Below, one piece after another: positions 62,264 through 64,000 of a DNA stretch of 64,000 bases; positions within the stretch are counted from its first letter, which is position 1; every line of letters begins with the position of its first letter. Location of the stretch: NCBI RefSeq assembly GCF_036226405.1, contig NZ_CP108464.1, positions 434,001 to 498,000 on the forward strand, given 5' to 3'. Made by a program: the position numbers and the translations under genes. Source of the DNA: Streptomyces sp. NBC_01260. Its GTDB lineage: Bacteria; Actinomycetota; Actinomycetes; Streptomycetales; Streptomycetaceae. Below the pieces are notes generated by a model. The model was not told where the DNA came from, searched no databases, and saw only the letters and a program-made list of their open reading frames with translations.

Positions 62264-64000
62264 CTAGCGCATCCGGCCCGCGGCCTGCGCGAGGAAGGCG
62301 TCGAGCACGCCGTCACCCACCTTGGGCTGGACGCTGCCCCAGGAATTGCGCGGCGGGTCGACCCGCACCGCGCGCGCCTGCTCCTGCAGTCGCCCCGATT
62401 CGGCGAGCAGTCGCGCGGCCGTGTCCTTGTCGCCCGAGCTCCAGGCGTCGAGGGCGTCCAGCATCGTCACCGTGGCGCGGCCCCACAGTGCGGTGGCGTC
62501 GAGCCAGGGCCCGGCGTCGGTGACGAACCCGGGCTGGACGGCGCCGCCGCGGATGACCTCGGGCGCGTTCCGCACGGCCGTGGCGTACGGGCGCAGCGCC
62601 CGGAGCGCGCCGGTCCGGTCGCCGGAGTCCCACGAGGTCCAGAACTCAGCGGTCCGGAGGGCCAGTTCGGGAGCCTGCGGCTGCCAGGGGGTGTCCCCGA
62701 AGGTGGGCGCCATGTGTTCCAGGTCGCCGAACACCAGCAGGGCGTCGGTCGCCGCGCGGTCGCCGCCCGCGAGATAGGCCATGGCGCGCCGTCCGTTGGC
62801 GGATGCGTCGTAGGCCGTGTCGTTCCAGGCGAAGTCGGCCGCGCCGAAGACGGCGGCCTTGCTGGCGTACGGCTGGTTCATGGGGTTGGCCACGATGCCG
62901 GTGAGGTGGGCGGACAGGCCTGCCTCACGCTTGTCGTACGGAGCGAGGAGCAGCCGTCCGGCGGTGTTCCCGAAGTCGTTGACGGGATAGTTGTCCCACA
63001 CGAACACCTTGCGTCCGAACAGCTTCGCCGCGCCTTCGGCCTGCTCGTTGGTGATGGTGGGCGGCACGACGTCGGTGCCGGTCCACATGACCTCGATCGC
63101 GGGGTCCAGCGTGGCGCGCAGGATCTGCTTGTAGGCGGTGTCCGTCAGGTCACCGTATTCGGTCGGCACCATCTGCAGCGGCTGCGCGCCCGGGTGGGTG
63201 GCGATGAAGGTGTGCTGTACGTCGTTGAGGAGGTCGACCTGCGCCTTGGCGGCCGCTTCGCGCCCTGGTTCGCCGTACGCCGCTCTGTCGCCCTCGCAGT
63301 TCCAGCGGGTGTAGCTGATGTCGTCCAGCGGAATGGAGAACGCCCGCGTGCCGAGGTCGTACATCGCCTGGAGCTTGGCTTCGAGGTCCTTGCGGTGGGC
63401 CGGGTCGGAGTAGCAGACCGACCCGCCCGGGGAGACCGCGAAGGTGAACCGGACGTGGTTGGCGGTGGCCCGCTTCACCAGCTCGCCCAGTTCGGTGAGC
63501 TTGTCGGCCGGGTAGGGGTCGCGCCACTTGCTGCGGTGGTACGGGTCGTCCTTGGGCGCGTAGATGTAGGTGTTGGCCTTCACATCGCCGTAGAAGTCCA
63601 TCTGGTCGAGCCGTTCGGCCTGTGTCCACGGCTCTCCGTAGAAGCCCTCGATGGTGCCGCGCAGCGGCATGGAGGGGAAGTCGGCGGCCTGCGCGCCCGC
63701 GACCTTCCAGGAGTGGCCGGCGCGCAGGAACAGCTGGCGCAGCGTCTGCACGGCATAGAACTGTCCGGTGGCGTCGGTACCTCCGAGGGCTACCTCCCGA
63801 CCCGGGCCGTGCGCCGAGACCCGCAGGGCGTAGCCCTCCGCGTGGTCGGGGGCGGCCGTGCTGCCGAGTTGGCGGGCGATGTCCGCGCGGGTGGCGGGTC
63901 CGAGCCGCACGGTGAGCAGGCCGGCGGCGGCACGGGGCACATGACCGGGTGCCACGACGTCCACCCGGTGGGCGCCGTGCGCCTTGAGTTCCGCCACGAG
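62264..64000 (-). CDS. GH84 beta-N-acetylglucosaminidase, 5' end outside window
   Basis: At least 578 residues; the start lies beyond the right edge. An N-terminal GH20b-like domain (HAEGYALRVSAHGPGREVAL) precedes the GH84 catalytic barrel: GTIEGFYGEPWTQAERLDQM, YIYAPKDDPYHRSKWRDPYP, and FSIPLDDISY with the catalytic Asp pair. The C-terminal helical region follows. It hydrolyses beta-linked N-acetylglucosamine from glycans; secretion is expected for the family but no signal peptide can be seen here. It resembles the hyaluronidase-like members of Streptomyces. Confidence 0.92.
   Translation of the reverse strand, partial: LVAELKAHGAHRVDVVAPGHVPRAAAGLLTVRLGPATRADIARQLGSTAAPDHAEGYALRVSAHGPGREVALGGTDATGQFYAVQTLRQLFLRAGHSWKVAGAQAADFPSMPLRGTIEGFYGEPWTQAERLDQMDFYGDVKANTYIYAPKDDPYHRSKWRDPYPADKLTELGELVKRATANHVRFTFAVSPGGSVCYSDPAHRKDLEAKLQAMYDLGTRAFSIPLDDISYTRWNCEGDRAAYGEPGREAAAKAQVDLLNDVQHTFIATHPGAQPLQMVPTEYGDLTDTAYKQILRATLDPAIEVMWTGTDVVPPTITNEQAEGAAKLFGRKVFVWDNYPVNDFGNTAGRLLLAPYDKREAGLSAHLTGIVANPMNQPYASKAAVFGAADFAWNDTAYDASANGRRAMAYLAGGDRAATDALLVFGDLEHMAPTFGDTPWQPQAPELALRTAEFWTSWDSGDRTGALRALRPYATAVRNAPEVIRGGAVQPGFVTDAGPWLDATALWGRATVTMLDALDAWSSGDKDTAARLLAESGRLQEQARAVRVDPPRNSWGSVQPKVGDGVLDAFLAQAAGRMR

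Overview
This 64 kb window is high-GC actinobacterial DNA, most likely from a Streptomyces chromosome. It has GC-rich third codon positions, many GTG starts, GGAGG-type ribosome binding sites, a gamma-butyrolactone-receptor-like TetR, an encapsulin/DyP operon, SCO2322-type surface proteins and several Streptomyces-style regulators. At least fourteen gene scars and one intact insertion sequence are scattered through it, which suits an accessory or arm-like region rather than a conserved core. No rRNA, tRNA, CRISPR array or prophage was seen.

Layout. 0.4-6 kb: 6-phosphogluconate dehydrogenase, a truncated HAD protein, a one-polypeptide ECF sigma/zinc-finger/membrane/CAP protein, an IS5 scar, a DJ-1/PfpI protein and a MerR fragment. 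6-15.9 kb: MgtC, the DyP peroxidase/encapsulin operon, a PucR regulator, a decarboxylase-like PLP enzyme, two MarR remnants, a proline-rich small protein, an Asp/Glu racemase-like protein, a GNAT protein, panD and an aminoglycoside-phosphotransferase-like kinase. 15.9-18.8 kb: a mosaic of scars (recombinase, aldo/keto reductase, an XRE/MmyB regulator with an in-frame stop, a frameshifted quinone oxidoreductase) around an intact cupin and a zinc alcohol dehydrogenase.

18.9-28.2 kb is the most interesting block. A tightly overlapping five-gene operon encodes an ECF-type transporter (S, A and T components) and two surface proteins. One of these carries a sortase-like LAxTG anchor and prenyltransferase-like alpha/alpha repeats. 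Divergent from it is a secreted protein with alpha/alpha repeats followed by a DUF4430-like beta domain, the architecture of animal intrinsic factor and transcobalamin. Two cobalamin riboswitches lie back to back between the two units, one on each strand. Together this reads as a vitamin B12 capture and uptake system with transcobalamin-like surface receptors.

28.5-39.7 kb: glucose-6-phosphate dehydrogenase, IS630 and ISAs1 scars, an orphan gamma-butyrolactone-type receptor beside a HAD phosphatase, a cation/proton antiporter, a ClC channel, a DUF2252 protein and a SUKH-like protein. 39.9-50.8 kb is a redox and possible specialised-metabolism block: an MfnB-type furan phosphate synthase with an aldehyde and an alcohol dehydrogenase, a methyltransferase, an EF-hand protein, an AurF-like diiron oxygenase with a ferredoxin-fused flavoprotein reductase, DoxX and a 2,4-dienoyl-CoA-reductase-like enzyme. 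50.85-51.86 kb is a complete IS5-family element abutting a padR gene. 52.8-64 kb: a DUF574 methyltransferase, a SigE-family ECF sigma factor with a membrane partner, a PAP2/DMT operon divergent from a TetR gene across a large palindromic region, an SPFH/NAD-kinase-like pair, NUDIX, an FBP (EF-G-binding) protein and a GH84 glycosidase cut by the right edge.

Functions are inferred from motifs and remembered family features. No database search was run.
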